This document shows positions 7,303-15,982 of a DNA stretch of 35,067 nt, piece after piece. The stretch is from a candidate division CPR3 bacterium GWF2_35_18. GTDB lineage: Bacteria > Patescibacteriota > CPR3 > GWF2-35-18. The notes under the pieces are model-generated. The model was not told the DNA's origin. It was given only the letters and a program-made list of their open reading frames with translations, and did no database searches. The stretch is from NCBI GenBank assembly GCA_001771135.1, contig MESW01000003.1, positions 200,719 to 235,785 of the forward strand, in the 5' to 3' direction. The position numbers were made by a program, and so were the translations under genes. Numbering within the stretch: position 1 is the first letter of the stretch; every line of letters starts with the position of its first letter.

Positions 7303-8679
7303 TCATTGATCTTGATTACCATTTTCACTATCTAGCTGATCATTTTTTTCAGAATTCTTTTCTTTTAAAAAAGATATCTCTGCATCACTTCGGTAATCAC
7401 CTATATAGCGGATTTCTTCTTGTAAATTAATGTTAAATTTTTGGGATACTTTTTCCTTTGCTAAATCAATTAATTCTCTAACCTCTACCGCTTTAGCGTT
7501 ACCCAAATTGATCAAAATATTCCCATGTTCTTCCGAAATCTGTGCTCCACCTCTTTTTTCTCCTTTTAGCCCACATTCGTCAATAAGTTTACCCGCGGAA
7601 AAGCCATCTGGATTACGAAAAATTGAACCTGCAGAAGGATGTCTCATATATGGTTTTTGACGTCTGATGGCGTTATATTCTTTCAAGTATAGCTCTGCCT
7701 CTTTTGAAACCCCTTTATGTAATTTCAACCGAACCACCAGAATAATATCTCCATTTTCCGAAATATTGTTATGTGTTAATCCCCATTCATAATCAGAAAC
7801 ATTACGAGTTAAAACCTTACCTTCTTTAGTTATTACGGTAAAATCGTAAATGATTTCTGAGATTGATTTCGGATTTTTCAAAAAGTTCCCTAAGAAAAAA
7901 GCCTTGGCGTTATTAAAAACTGCTCCTCCAATTGTTCCAGGAACCCCATCCAAAAACTCCATTCCGGTCAAACCGGAATCCAAAACTTTCTGGAGAAGAA
8001 AACCTGTAAGTGTCCCAGCATAAGCTTCCACGATTTCTCCACCAAAATTTATTTTCGAAGCTTTCACTTTTATGGTTAAGCCTTTTATGCCACGATCTGA
8101 AACTAAGATATTTGAACCACCACCCAAAATAAAACAGGGCAGAAAATAGTGTGACTCCTTTTTTGTTCCTAGTTTACTTCCAAATGGAGATCGACCTAAA
8201 CCGTATGGACTAGTAGATGGCTTGGGGGGTGCTGACTTGCTTTTCTGTTTTTCTATTTCAGCTAAACGATCTTTATCTTCCTCAGTCACATCTTCTGGAT
8301 CTTTGAGAAACTTATCCTGACGGCATACTGTTATTGCTTTAATAAAATCATCAATACTCTCAGCTTCAAAATAAAATTCCGCCGGACCACCAATCCTAAA
8401 AGTAGTATGATTACTCATTGATTCATTTTCTTTTACTCTACCTTCTCCTAAGTTTGCCTTTAAGAATTCCCAGTTTTCTTTATGTGGATCCTTTTGTTTT
8501 GGTTGTGCTGCAGAACTGCTAGAAGAAAAATTTCCAAAACGGGAAGTAAAAGAGGGAGGAACTGAATTCTTTGCCATATCGACAGGATTTGGAGGAACAT
8601 TTGTATTTACTTGGGTATCGTTGTTATTTGAAGAAGTATTCAAACTTTGTACTGGTTGTTTTGTTTTCTGATCATCCAT
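7303..8679 (-). CDS. murB: UDP-N-acetylenolpyruvoylglucosamine reductase with unusual N-terminal extension and insertion
   Basis: MurB reduces the MurA product with NADPH and FAD to give UDP-MurNAc. The FAD-binding fold shows TTFRIGGPA (92-100), ILGGGSNILVS (184-194), GVPGTIGGAVFNNAKA, the catalytic serine in SAGSIFRNP (Ser352) and the glutamate in EEIRYIG. At 458 residues it is well over the usual 300-350. The excess is a Ser/Asn/Pro/Gln-rich N-terminal tail (about 1-70), a charged, Pro-rich insertion between the two FAD motifs (about 122-178) and an acidic Asn/Asp-rich C-terminal tail. There is no clear ribosome site before ATG 8679, so a later start is possible, although the core needs residues from about 68 onward. 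Confidence 0.93.
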   Translation of the reverse strand: MDDQKTKQPVQSLNTSSNNNDTQVNTNVPPNPVDMAKNSVPPSFTSRFGNFSSSSSAAQPKQKDPHKENWEFLKANLGEGRVKENESMSNHTTFRIGGPAEFYFEAESIDDFIKAITVCRQDKFLKDPEDVTEEDKDRLAEIEKQKSKSAPPKPSTSPYGLGRSPFGSKLGTKKESHYFLPCFILGGGSNILVSDRGIKGLTIKVKASKINFGGEIVEAYAGTLTGFLLQKVLDSGLTGMEFLDGVPGTIGGAVFNNAKAFFLGNFLKNPKSISEIIYDFTVITKEGKVLTRNVSDYEWGLTHNNISENGDIILVVRLKLHKGVSKEAELYLKEYNAIRRQKPYMRHPSAGSIFRNPDGFSAGKLIDECGLKGEKRGGAQISEEHGNILINLGNAKAVEVRELIDLAKEKVSQKFNINLQEEIRYIGDYRSDAEISFLKEKNSEKNDQLDSENGNQDQ

Positions 8680-8756
8680 TATATTTAAATTTTACAACTT
8701 AAACTATATAACTACAATCTTTATGACTTTAAAAATTAAATGTAAAATCTTAAAGG

Positions 8757-9359
8757 TTAGATTTTGTAGTTTTTTTGTATGTATATTTTTAGTTTTCTAA
8801 AAGCTTTTCCCCGATGCGAAATCTGGTTCTTTTTTTGAAGACTAATTTCAGCATTTGTTTTTCCTGTCTCATTAATAAAAATTGGATCATATCCAAAACC
8901 TTGAGCTCCTTGAATCGAATAACTAATTTTACCTTGCATTATTCCTTCAACAGTATGGCATTTCCTGTTATTTGGGTCATAAAGGCTGAGGGCACAAACG
9001 AATCTTGCCGTACGATTTGATTTCGGAACTTCTTGGAGTTCATTCAGTAGACGTCTATTTCTTTCCTCATCAGAATTTCCATATCTCTTAGAAAAAACTC
9101 CGGGACGACCATCTAAAGCCTTTACTTCAAGTCCAGAATCATCAGCAACGGTTAGAATATTCAGTTTTTCTCCGTAAGTTTTTGATTTGATCTCAGCGTT
9201 ATCAATAAAAGTTTTTCCACTTTCAATGGCTTCAAACTTATGAGGTAGATGATTATTAAAATCTTTAATCGACAATATTTCAACCGACATACCTGAGAAA
9301 ACCTCTTGAAGCTCTCTGATTTTTCCAGGATTAGTTGTTGCAAAAAGTATTTTTAACAT
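8757..9359 (-). CDS. rdgB: XTP/dITP pyrophosphatase (RdgB/HAM1 family)
   Basis: The enzyme hydrolyses non-canonical purine triphosphates (ITP, dITP, XTP) to monophosphates, keeping them out of nucleic acids. The 200 residues match the family length. Visible motifs are the N-terminal FATTNPGKIREL, VADDSGLEVKALDGRPG with the metal-binding Asp pair and catalytic Asp, GFGYDPIF, and the C-terminal SHRGKAFRKL. GGGAAG precedes ATG 9359, and the start is only 2 bases after the Nudix stop, so both nucleotide-cleaning genes are made together inside the mur operon. Confidence 0.97.
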   Translation of the reverse strand: MLKILFATTNPGKIRELQEVFSGMSVEILSIKDFNNHLPHKFEAIESGKTFIDNAEIKSKTYGEKLNILTVADDSGLEVKALDGRPGVFSKRYGNSDEERNRRLLNELQEVPKSNRTARFVCALSLYDPNNRKCHTVEGIMQGKISYSIQGAQGFGYDPIFINETGKTNAEISLQKKNQISHRGKAFRKLKIYIQKNYKI

Positions 9360-9361
9360 CG

Positions 9362-9883
9362 TTAAATCTTCCCTTTGATAATTCTATGTTCCTCAACTTT
9401 TAAATCTTTCGTAAACAAAAAATTCCCAATCAAATTTTCTCCTGTTAAAACATCTTTCAACCAATATTTAGCATCGTCCCACATATTTTCATAAGGAATT
9501 TTATTTAATGAAAACCAATTCGGGATCATTTCTACAGTTTCTTGAGGTTCTCCCTTCCACACTTTTCCTAAATATACATGTACTTGCTGATTCCAAAAAG
9601 GTTGTTGCTTTTCTTCTAAATAAGGAAAGTAAAAGTTTAGGACAGCAACTTTATGTACGCTAGAGGGAGATAATATCAAACATGATTCTTCATAAACTTC
9701 TCTAATTGCAGCATCAAGAATACTTTCACCTTTCTCGACTTTCCCTCCAAATCCCAAATAATAATTGAATCCAAAACCTTTCTTTTTTCGCCCTAATAAG
9801 ACTCTATCTTGTTGTAACAAGTAACATAAAGTGCGCTGTGAAAGAGGATAATCTAATGTTTTCAAATAATTTTCTAAAACCAT
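9362..9883 (-). CDS. Nudix hydrolase resembling MTH1 (8-oxo-dGTP diphosphatase type)
   Basis: This 173-residue protein carries a Nudix box from G47: GKVEKGE, then RE, V, Y, EE (61-66), with the usual Gly before the last hydrophobic replaced by Cys68. The sequence outside the box resembles human MTH1: FGFNYYLGFGGK before it, and WFSLNKIP followed by MWDDAKYW after it, where MTH1 has its purine-recognising WPDDSYW segment. One of the two adjacent MTH1 aspartates appears retained. The likely role is to hydrolyse oxidised purine triphosphates, but Nudix substrates cannot be fixed from sequence. It is paired with rdgB. No ribosome site is evident before ATG 9883. Confidence 0.88.
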   Translation of the reverse strand: MVLENYLKTLDYPLSQRTLCYLLQQDRVLLGRKKKGFGFNYYLGFGGKVEKGESILDAAIREVYEESCLILSPSSVHKVAVLNFYFPYLEEKQQPFWNQQVHVYLGKVWKGEPQETVEMIPNWFSLNKIPYENMWDDAKYWLKDVLTGENLIGNFLFTKDLKVEEHRIIKGKI

Positions 9884-9912
9884 ACTGCTTGATTTAGGGT
9901 CATATTAATTTA

Positions 9913-11352
9913 TTATACTTGAATTTCTTTATCTAAAACCTCTTTTCCAATCTTATAGATATCACCCGCTCCAAGGAGAAGCAGACAATCTCCTACCTTT
10001 AAGTTATTTCTCAAATTTTCTTTAGTCTTTTCTAAATTTCCAGAAAAGATGACATCTTCCTGATAATTTTTAATTGCCTTAGTTAAATCGTTTGAAGTAA
10101 ATCCTTTTAAGATTTTTTCATTCCTTCCTTCCGGAACATAAGTATTCATAATAAAAACTTGATCTGCTTCCGAAAAACTATGAATAAACTCTTTAAAAAG
10201 AGCTTTGGTGCGAGAATAAGTGTGTGGTTGAAAGGCAACAATTAGTCGTTTAAAATCTTTCCTTTTGGCGGCTTTAATCGTCGCTTTTATTTGAGAAGGA
10301 TGATGTGCGTAATCAGTAATAACAGTAATCCCGTATCTTTGATCAACAATCTCAAATCGCCTTCCAACTCCCTTAAAATTCACTAAAGAATCTCTGACAG
10401 ATGTCATATCTACACCTAAAATATCAGAAACGATTAAAGCCGCTGTCGCATTTAAGATATTATGTCTTCCTGGTAATGATGTTTCAAAAAGAGGAATTCC
10501 GCTTCTTTCTTTGTCCAATATCGGTCGACGTCTTTTTTCCATTCCAGTCAGTTGAAATTGCCAATGGTCATTATCAAGTAATCTTTCTGAGATAATTTTG
10601 ACCTCGGCTTTATCATGGAAACCAAAGGTAATAATTTGAGCTTTACTCTTAGTCCTTTTCAAAACATCATGAACCTCTTTTGATTCATCATTAGCAATGA
10701 TATAACCGTCTTTAGGAACTAAATCTAGAAAAGCGACAAAGGCTTTTTTTAAACTTCTTACGTCCAGGTAATAATCAGGATGATCCGATTCGATATTTAA
10801 TAAAATCGCGATTTTGGGTTTGAGATATAAAAAAGAATGGTCAAATTCACACGCTTCCGCTATAAAATAACGGCTTTCACCAAAAATGGCATTACCCTCA
10901 AACTCAGGAACATATCCTCCCACTTCAACGGTGGGATTTAAATTTGCATCTTTTAAAATTAAACCAATGAGCGCGTCGGTAGTTGTTTTTCCATGTGAAC
11001 CAGCCACACAAATTGCATATTTATCTTCCATTAGAATTCCTAGTAGCTGAGCGTGTGTAAGAACCGGAATTCCCATTTTTTTGGCTTGCGCGATCTCTAA
11101 ATTATCCTCCTTTACCGCAGGAGAGTGAACTAATAAATTAGTATCTAAGAGTACATTTTCCTTCTTATGTTCTCCAATAGAAATTAAAATGCCATTATCC
11201 TGAAGTTTCTTGGTATAAATTGATTCATGTAAATCTGACCCAGACACAAAATAGTTCTGCCCAAAAGCAATTAAAGCTACAGCAGAAACTCCACAGCCAC
11301 CAATTCCCACAAAGTGAATACGGACTTTTACCTCATTTTTATTTTCTTCCAT
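9913..11352 (-). CDS. murC: UDP-N-acetylmuramate--L-alanine ligase
   Basis: MurC adds L-Ala to UDP-MurNAc with ATP, the first stem-peptide step. The 479 residues show the three Mur ligase domains: the N-terminal Rossmann start HFVGIGGCGVSAVA (13-26), the ATP-binding loop GSHGKTTT, the ESDHPDYY segment, the FKGVGRRFEI stretch and the C-terminal ITDYAHHPSQIKATI motif. The length matches the family. AGGAG is 6-7 bases before ATG 11352, and the start overlaps the end of pgeF by 14 bases, which suggests coupling of the editing enzyme and the ligase. Confidence 0.97.
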   Translation of the reverse strand: MEENKNEVKVRIHFVGIGGCGVSAVALIAFGQNYFVSGSDLHESIYTKKLQDNGILISIGEHKKENVLLDTNLLVHSPAVKEDNLEIAQAKKMGIPVLTHAQLLGILMEDKYAICVAGSHGKTTTDALIGLILKDANLNPTVEVGGYVPEFEGNAIFGESRYFIAEACEFDHSFLYLKPKIAILLNIESDHPDYYLDVRSLKKAFVAFLDLVPKDGYIIANDESKEVHDVLKRTKSKAQIITFGFHDKAEVKIISERLLDNDHWQFQLTGMEKRRRPILDKERSGIPLFETSLPGRHNILNATAALIVSDILGVDMTSVRDSLVNFKGVGRRFEIVDQRYGITVITDYAHHPSQIKATIKAAKRKDFKRLIVAFQPHTYSRTKALFKEFIHSFSEADQVFIMNTYVPEGRNEKILKGFTSNDLTKAIKNYQEDVIFSGNLEKTKENLRNNLKVGDCLLLLGAGDIYKIGKEVLDKEIQV

Positions 11353-12166
11353 AAGTTCTCCTACCGATAATTCCTAAAATAACATTGTCTCTATCTCCCT
11401 TACGGTAACTAAAAAAATCCTGATTATTACAACTTGTACACAAAGATAAAAATTCAATTTTTTGCTTACTACAACCGATTTTTTCAAACTGCCTTTGCAG
11501 TAAATACTGTAAATCTAAATAATATTTACCTTTCCTCTGTTGATAAATTTTTGTGTCATTACCATATTTCTCTTGAAATTTATCTATCCGATCTTTCGAA
11601 ACATTATAACAACAGTTACGAATAAAAGGGCCCACACCAATATAAATATCCTCGATATTTGCTCCTAATTTTACCATTTTTTTGATCATCTTGCTTCCAA
11701 GGTCTAAAAAAATCCCTTTCCAGCCTAAGTGAGCTACTCCAATAATTTTTTTATTCGGTTCATAAAAGAATACCGGCAAACAATCAGCCGTCTTTACCAT
11801 TAGAAAAATATCTGGTTCTATAGTAATCAAACCATCAGTTTTTAACAAAAACTGCCTCCTGTTTTTACTGTCAACAATCACAATATGATCTTTGTGTACC
11901 TGATTCATTCCGACACAACTTTGAATATCAACATCAAACTGTTTTAAATAATCTGTTATCCTTGTATCTTTATTGATGAATTCCTCTTTACCTAAACTTC
12001 CAACCTCTCTTTTTGAGATTTGAAGAACTATTTCTTCAAACTTACTAAAAATTGGAATTGAAATACGCCTAACTTCTTCAGAAATACAAGAATGTAGTTG
12101 GGAATTATCCGAATTAGTAGTATTTATGTTTGTATATTGAAGTAGTTCGGATTTGAATTTTGGCAT
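11339..12166 (-). CDS. pgeF: Peptidoglycan editing factor PgeF (YfiH/YlmD, laccase-domain family)
   Basis: The family is defined by three metal or active-site residues: the His of NQVHKD (His91), the Cys of TADCLPV (Cys129) and the His of VAHLGWKG (His146), followed by GPFIRNCCYNV and CTSCNN. All are present here. Homologues have been given purine-nucleoside phosphorylase or polyphenol-oxidase activity in vitro. In E. coli, YfiH prevents wrong amino acids such as L-Ser at position 1 of the stem peptide, which is the MurC step. Its place between murE and murC, overlapping murC by 14 bases, supports the editing role here. The N-terminal 60 residues are less conserved. No clear ribosome site precedes ATG 12166. 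Confidence 0.93.
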   Translation of the reverse strand: MPKFKSELLQYTNINTTNSDNSQLHSCISEEVRRISIPIFSKFEEIVLQISKREVGSLGKEEFINKDTRITDYLKQFDVDIQSCVGMNQVHKDHIVIVDSKNRRQFLLKTDGLITIEPDIFLMVKTADCLPVFFYEPNKKIIGVAHLGWKGIFLDLGSKMIKKMVKLGANIEDIYIGVGPFIRNCCYNVSKDRIDKFQEKYGNDTKIYQQRKGKYYLDLQYLLQRQFEKIGCSKQKIEFLSLCTSCNNQDFFSYRKGDRDNVILGIIGRRTYGRK

Positions 12167-12193
12167 ATAAAAATATCTATAGAATTAAGGAAA

Positions 12194-13558
12194 TTAATCT
12201 TTCAAGATTTTTTTGACAGCATCAAAGTCGCTCCAAGGAGTTTCAGTTGTTCCGAAACACATCGACTTTTCATGACCCTTCCCAGTAATCAAGACAATAT
12301 CTCCCTTTACTGCAAGCTTCGTGATTGCAAATTCAATTGCTGCCGATCTATCTGGAATTTTAAAGTATGTTTTTTTCTTAAAAGAAAATTTCTGAGTATG
12401 ATCACCATAGGTCATTCCTGATTTTTGACATCCTGCTTCAATTTGAACACTAATATCTTCTACTCTTTCGGTACGCGGATCTTCGGCTGTTATAATTGTT
12501 ACATCGGCGAATTTCCCAGACATTTCACCCATAAGAGGTCTTTTGGTATCATCCCTAAGACCAGCTGAACCAAAAATATGAATCAACTTTCCTTTTGGAA
12601 CAAGGTTTTTAACCACAGGAAGTACTTTTGAAAAAGCTCCTGGGGTATGAGCAAAATCAACAATCACTCGGAAATCAGAGTTTATTTTTACATCTTCTAA
12701 CCGTCCATTTAGTGTTTTAAAAGATTTTGCATGAGTAACAAAAAGTCTGGGTTCGATATCTAAAGAAAGACATGCAGTCATAGCCGCTAACATATTTGAA
12801 ACGTTATAATCTCCAATCAAAGAACTAACGACATTCATTTTTACTAACTTTTTCTTGGTAAGTTTTTTATGTTCGACTCTGTTTTTCAGGTTTGTTTTAT
12901 CAAAAGAAAGCACAAACTCCGTACTGTCTTTTTTATAAACTACATTTTGGGCTTCAACATCAGCTTCTTTTTCAATCCCATAAGACACAACTGCAGTTTT
13001 TCTTTTCTTCTCGAATAAAGATTCTAGTTTATTATATGGCTCATCATCAGCATTCAAAATTGCAATCTTAGAGCTTTTTAGAAGTTTAGTTTTAGTTTGA
13101 AGATATTTATCGTATGTCTTGTGATAATCAAGATGTTCATGAGTTATATTCGTAAGCACCCCTACGTCATATTTAAGTCCAGCCATACGATGTTGATCTA
13201 GAGCATGAGAAGTAACTTCTAAAACCATATACTCTGATCCCGCCTTGACGGCTTTATTCATATACTGTGGTATTAACCACGGATCTGGAGTGGTTACATG
13301 AAATCCGGTATCAAACTCTTTATTACCTATAATGGCTTTGATAGTAGAAATCATCGAAACTTTAAATCCACTACTTTTTAAAAAGTGATAGATTAAATTC
13401 ACAGTAGTTGTCTTTCCATCAGTTCCTGTTACTCCAATCAATTTTAGCTTTTTCCAAGGGAATCCATAACGAACATTTGAAAGAAAAGATTGCAAAAAAT
13501 GATAATAGTTTCTTAGACTCTGAGGCACGAATTTTTTAATATTGTTTTTGATTGGCAT
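12194..13558 (-). CDS. murE: MurE-like UDP-N-acetylmuramyl-tripeptide synthetase with shortened N-terminal domain
   Basis: This ligase adds the third, diamino residue to the stem peptide. The ATP loop GVTGTDGKTTT starts only about 42 residues in, whereas typical MurE has about 100 residues of UDP-binding domain before it. The central motifs EVTSHALDQHR, LTNITHEHLDYH and LNADDEPYN and the C-terminal NGRLEDV, VDFAHTP and GKGHEKS are all present. The amino-acid selecting motif reads EDPR where DAP enzymes have DNPR; the Arg is kept, so meso-DAP is possible, but Lys cannot be excluded. I prefer the second ATG (13558), which has a GAG at usable spacing; an in-frame ATG at 13564 adds two residues. 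Confidence 0.93.
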   Translation of the reverse strand: MPIKNNIKKFVPQSLRNYYHFLQSFLSNVRYGFPWKKLKLIGVTGTDGKTTTVNLIYHFLKSSGFKVSMISTIKAIIGNKEFDTGFHVTTPDPWLIPQYMNKAVKAGSEYMVLEVTSHALDQHRMAGLKYDVGVLTNITHEHLDYHKTYDKYLQTKTKLLKSSKIAILNADDEPYNKLESLFEKKRKTAVVSYGIEKEADVEAQNVVYKKDSTEFVLSFDKTNLKNRVEHKKLTKKKLVKMNVVSSLIGDYNVSNMLAAMTACLSLDIEPRLFVTHAKSFKTLNGRLEDVKINSDFRVIVDFAHTPGAFSKVLPVVKNLVPKGKLIHIFGSAGLRDDTKRPLMGEMSGKFADVTIITAEDPRTERVEDISVQIEAGCQKSGMTYGDHTQKFSFKKKTYFKIPDRSAAIEFAITKLAVKGDIVLITGKGHEKSMCFGTTETPWSDFDAVKKILKD

Positions 13559-13652
13559 ATACATCTCAAATGAAAATTAGATTAAGTTTAATCTATCAAA
13601 TGTCATTAATTATTTTAATTGGTATATTTTGGATTATGACATCTGTAGACGG

Positions 13653-13681
13653 ATTTTATCATAAATATATTGGTATACCAA
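13653..13681 (-). promoter_or_regulatory. Candidate promoter for the murE operon
   Basis: In the 139-base ftsI-murE gap, the minus strand has TTGGTA (13681-13676), a 17-base spacer and TAAAAT (13658-13653) with a TG one base upstream of the -10 (extended -10). TTGGTA is part of a 12-bp palindrome TTGGTATACCAA. It lies 95 bases before the murE start. A short AT-rich dyad, AGATTAA/TTAATCT (13579-13594), sits closer to murE and has no assigned role. Consensus match only. Confidence 0.5.
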
Positions 13682-13697
13682 AATACATCAGACATAA

Positions 13698-15533
13698 TTA
13701 ATTCAATGGAGCTACTCCGTAATATACAAATAGATCTTTGGCAATATCCATCCATAAAGGAACAGCCGTCTCGGCTGAATAGGTAGACGCTGTCGGACGA
13801 GTTAATTTTACTATCATCAAAAACTCCGGATCAGCGGCTGGAGCGAACCCAATAAAAGTACAGTTAGTTTGTCTTGTATCATATATACCGTTAACCGCAA
13901 TCTGAGCTGTACCGGTTTTTCCGGCGATTTTGTATCCTGGTAAAACGGCAAATTTAAATTCTCCTTTTTCAACAACAGAAACCAACATATCAACTATTTT
14001 TTTTGCTGTTTCCGGAGAAATAACCTGCTTTTCAGATGGTGAAGTGAATTCAATACTCGCATCAGTGGTTTTAATCTTCTCTACAATATAGGGAGTTACC
14101 ATCTTGCCATTATTAATAAAAGCTGTGTAGGATTGCATCATCTGTAAAGGAGTTACTGAAATTCCTTGCCCAAAAGCGGCAGTTGCCAAATCAACGCTCA
14201 TCCAATCATCCAGATCTTTGATCCATGAAGTATCTTCATCCTCAAGATTGATTCCGGTAATTTTACCCAGACCATAATCTAAAATATAATTGTAGAAAGG
14301 TTCCAAGGTAATTGCTTCTGAAACTCTAGCCATACCGGTATTATCAGAATGTTGTAATATTTCGGCTGGAGTTGATAGTCCAAAATATTTGTTATTCCAA
14401 GTTGAAATAGTGTACCCAGATATAGGATAAGGTGCACTTTCAATTTTGGTGTCTTCAGTAATCTTCCCTGTTTCCAAAGCAATACTCATGGTAATTGGTT
14501 TAAATATTGAACCTGGCTCATAAACGTCAGCAACTGCTAAATTGGGAAATAATTTCTTTCCATATTTTTTTGCTAGTTTTTCTTTATCAGTCAGTTCTTC
14601 ATCTTTCTTATCAGAATAGTCTTTTAAATAATCTTGCCAGGTTGCTGGATTATAATTTGGATAAGAAGCCATCGCCAGTATTTTTCCGGTTTGAGGATCC
14701 ATAATGATAACCGTTCCATCTCGAGCATCATATTTTTTTACCCCAGCTTCCAGTTTTTTCTCAATTAAATACTGTAGCTGTCTATTTATAGTAAGAACGA
14801 TATCGCGGCCATCATCAGATCCAACCGGAAGATAATTTCCAAGAGGTATTGGACGCCCTAAAGCATCTTTTTCCAGTGCTATTCTTCCGGCAATTCCTTT
14901 CAATTCTCCGTTATAAAAACCTTCAATTCCATAATATCCCTGATCTTCACCACGATCATTTTTCCCCACAAAACCCAAAACATGAGAAGCCATTTCGCCT
15001 TCAGGATAAGACCTTTTATAATCTTTTTCAAAATAGATTCCTTTAAGATTTGCTTCTTCAATTTTTGACTTTGTTGATTCATCCTGTTTATACGCAAGAG
15101 GCATATAAAGAAGATCTTTCTGAGACAACAGATCTTTCATTTCATCAACATGCTGTTTTTTCTCTTCATCAAGTTTTTCTTTTAATTGTTCTTCATCCAA
15201 GTCCTCTTTTTTTATCGTACTTTCATAACCAATGATTTCAATTAGTTTACTCGCGGTATCATCAATATTCTCTACTTCACGGGGAACAGCAAAAACAAGA
15301 TAAGCAGGAACATTTGTGGCCAAGGGAAATCCGTCGGAAGATAAAATTTCTCCTCGCTTAGCTGGAATCTCTTTTCCAATCCAATGCTGCTTTTCTGCTA
15401 AGGCAATATAACGCCCATGCGCTTCAACTTGTATGAAATAAAGTTTTCCAATTAGGATAAAAAAAAGAACAATAAAAGAATATTTAAGGAGTGACGACCG
15501 TAAAGACTGGGAATGATTGTTGCTATGAATCAT
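13698..15533 (-). CDS. ftsI: Class B penicillin-binding protein, division transpeptidase
   Basis: This is a monofunctional D,D-transpeptidase that cross-links septal peptidoglycan. It has a short cytoplasmic N-terminus, one membrane anchor (about 17-37), the PBP dimerisation region beginning with IPAKRGEILSSDG (56-68), then the transpeptidase domain with the acyl-serine in GSIFKP (Ser342, Lys345), SDN (396-398) and KTGT (539-542). There are no PASTA repeats. A charged helical insertion lies at about 105-155 and a second Lys-rich one at about 300-328. It follows the ftsL-like gene by 57 bases in the mraZ unit, the usual FtsI position. No ribosome site is obvious before ATG 15533. Confidence 0.95.
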   Translation of the reverse strand: MIHSNNHSQSLRSSLLKYSFIVLFFILIGKLYFIQVEAHGRYIALAEKQHWIGKEIPAKRGEILSSDGFPLATNVPAYLVFAVPREVENIDDTASKLIEIIGYESTIKKEDLDEEQLKEKLDEEKKQHVDEMKDLLSQKDLLYMPLAYKQDESTKSKIEEANLKGIYFEKDYKRSYPEGEMASHVLGFVGKNDRGEDQGYYGIEGFYNGELKGIAGRIALEKDALGRPIPLGNYLPVGSDDGRDIVLTINRQLQYLIEKKLEAGVKKYDARDGTVIIMDPQTGKILAMASYPNYNPATWQDYLKDYSDKKDEELTDKEKLAKKYGKKLFPNLAVADVYEPGSIFKPITMSIALETGKITEDTKIESAPYPISGYTISTWNNKYFGLSTPAEILQHSDNTGMARVSEAITLEPFYNYILDYGLGKITGINLEDEDTSWIKDLDDWMSVDLATAAFGQGISVTPLQMMQSYTAFINNGKMVTPYIVEKIKTTDASIEFTSPSEKQVISPETAKKIVDMLVSVVEKGEFKFAVLPGYKIAGKTGTAQIAVNGIYDTRQTNCTFIGFAPAADPEFLMIVKLTRPTASTYSAETAVPLWMDIAKDLFVYYGVAPLN

Positions 15534-15590
15534 AAGGTAACATAATTTATGTAGATAAAACTAAGGGGACAAGTTTTTACTATCTTTGAA

Positions 15591-15944
15591 TTACTTCAAA
15601 CTAGCAACTGCTTGATCTGAAATATAAACAACATTCTTGTCGATTTTTTTCATCGAAAGATTTTCTTGACACTCTTTTTCGATTCGAGATAAAGCTGAAA
15701 GTTCTGAGATTTGATTTTCCAAAACTGTTTTTTCATGCATTAAGGAGTTTTGTTCTTCATCTAGTTTTACAAGTTCTGCTCCTTTAACGCCAAAAATATT
15801 ACTCAGTAAAACTTGGGCGGAAATCATGATCACGGTTAAGGCTAGTAATCCTTTTGGGAGGTCAAAAAAAACGGTACTTTTTTTATTCAATTCTTGATGC
15901 ATTAATTTGCGTCGCATTAATGAATCACTAACCTTTTTGATCAT
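15591..15944 (-). CDS. ftsL: FtsL-like division protein
   Basis: The 117-residue protein has a short basic N-terminal region, one membrane segment at about 33-52 and a coiled coil from about 58 to 95 that would lie outside the membrane. This topology, together with its place between rsmH and ftsI, identifies it as the FtsL/septum-initiator type partner of FtsI. FtsL sequences diverge quickly, so the call depends on topology and synteny. An excellent AGGAG lies 9 bases before ATG 15944. Residues 95-117 form a short tail that could close the coiled coil. Confidence 0.82.
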   Translation of the reverse strand: MIKKVSDSLMRRKLMHQELNKKSTVFFDLPKGLLALTVIMISAQVLLSNIFGVKGAELVKLDEEQNSLMHEKTVLENQISELSALSRIEKECQENLSMKKIDKNVVYISDQAVASLK

Positions 15945-15982
15945 CGTTTATCTCCTGTTAAATTTTCTAATAACTTTGTAAC

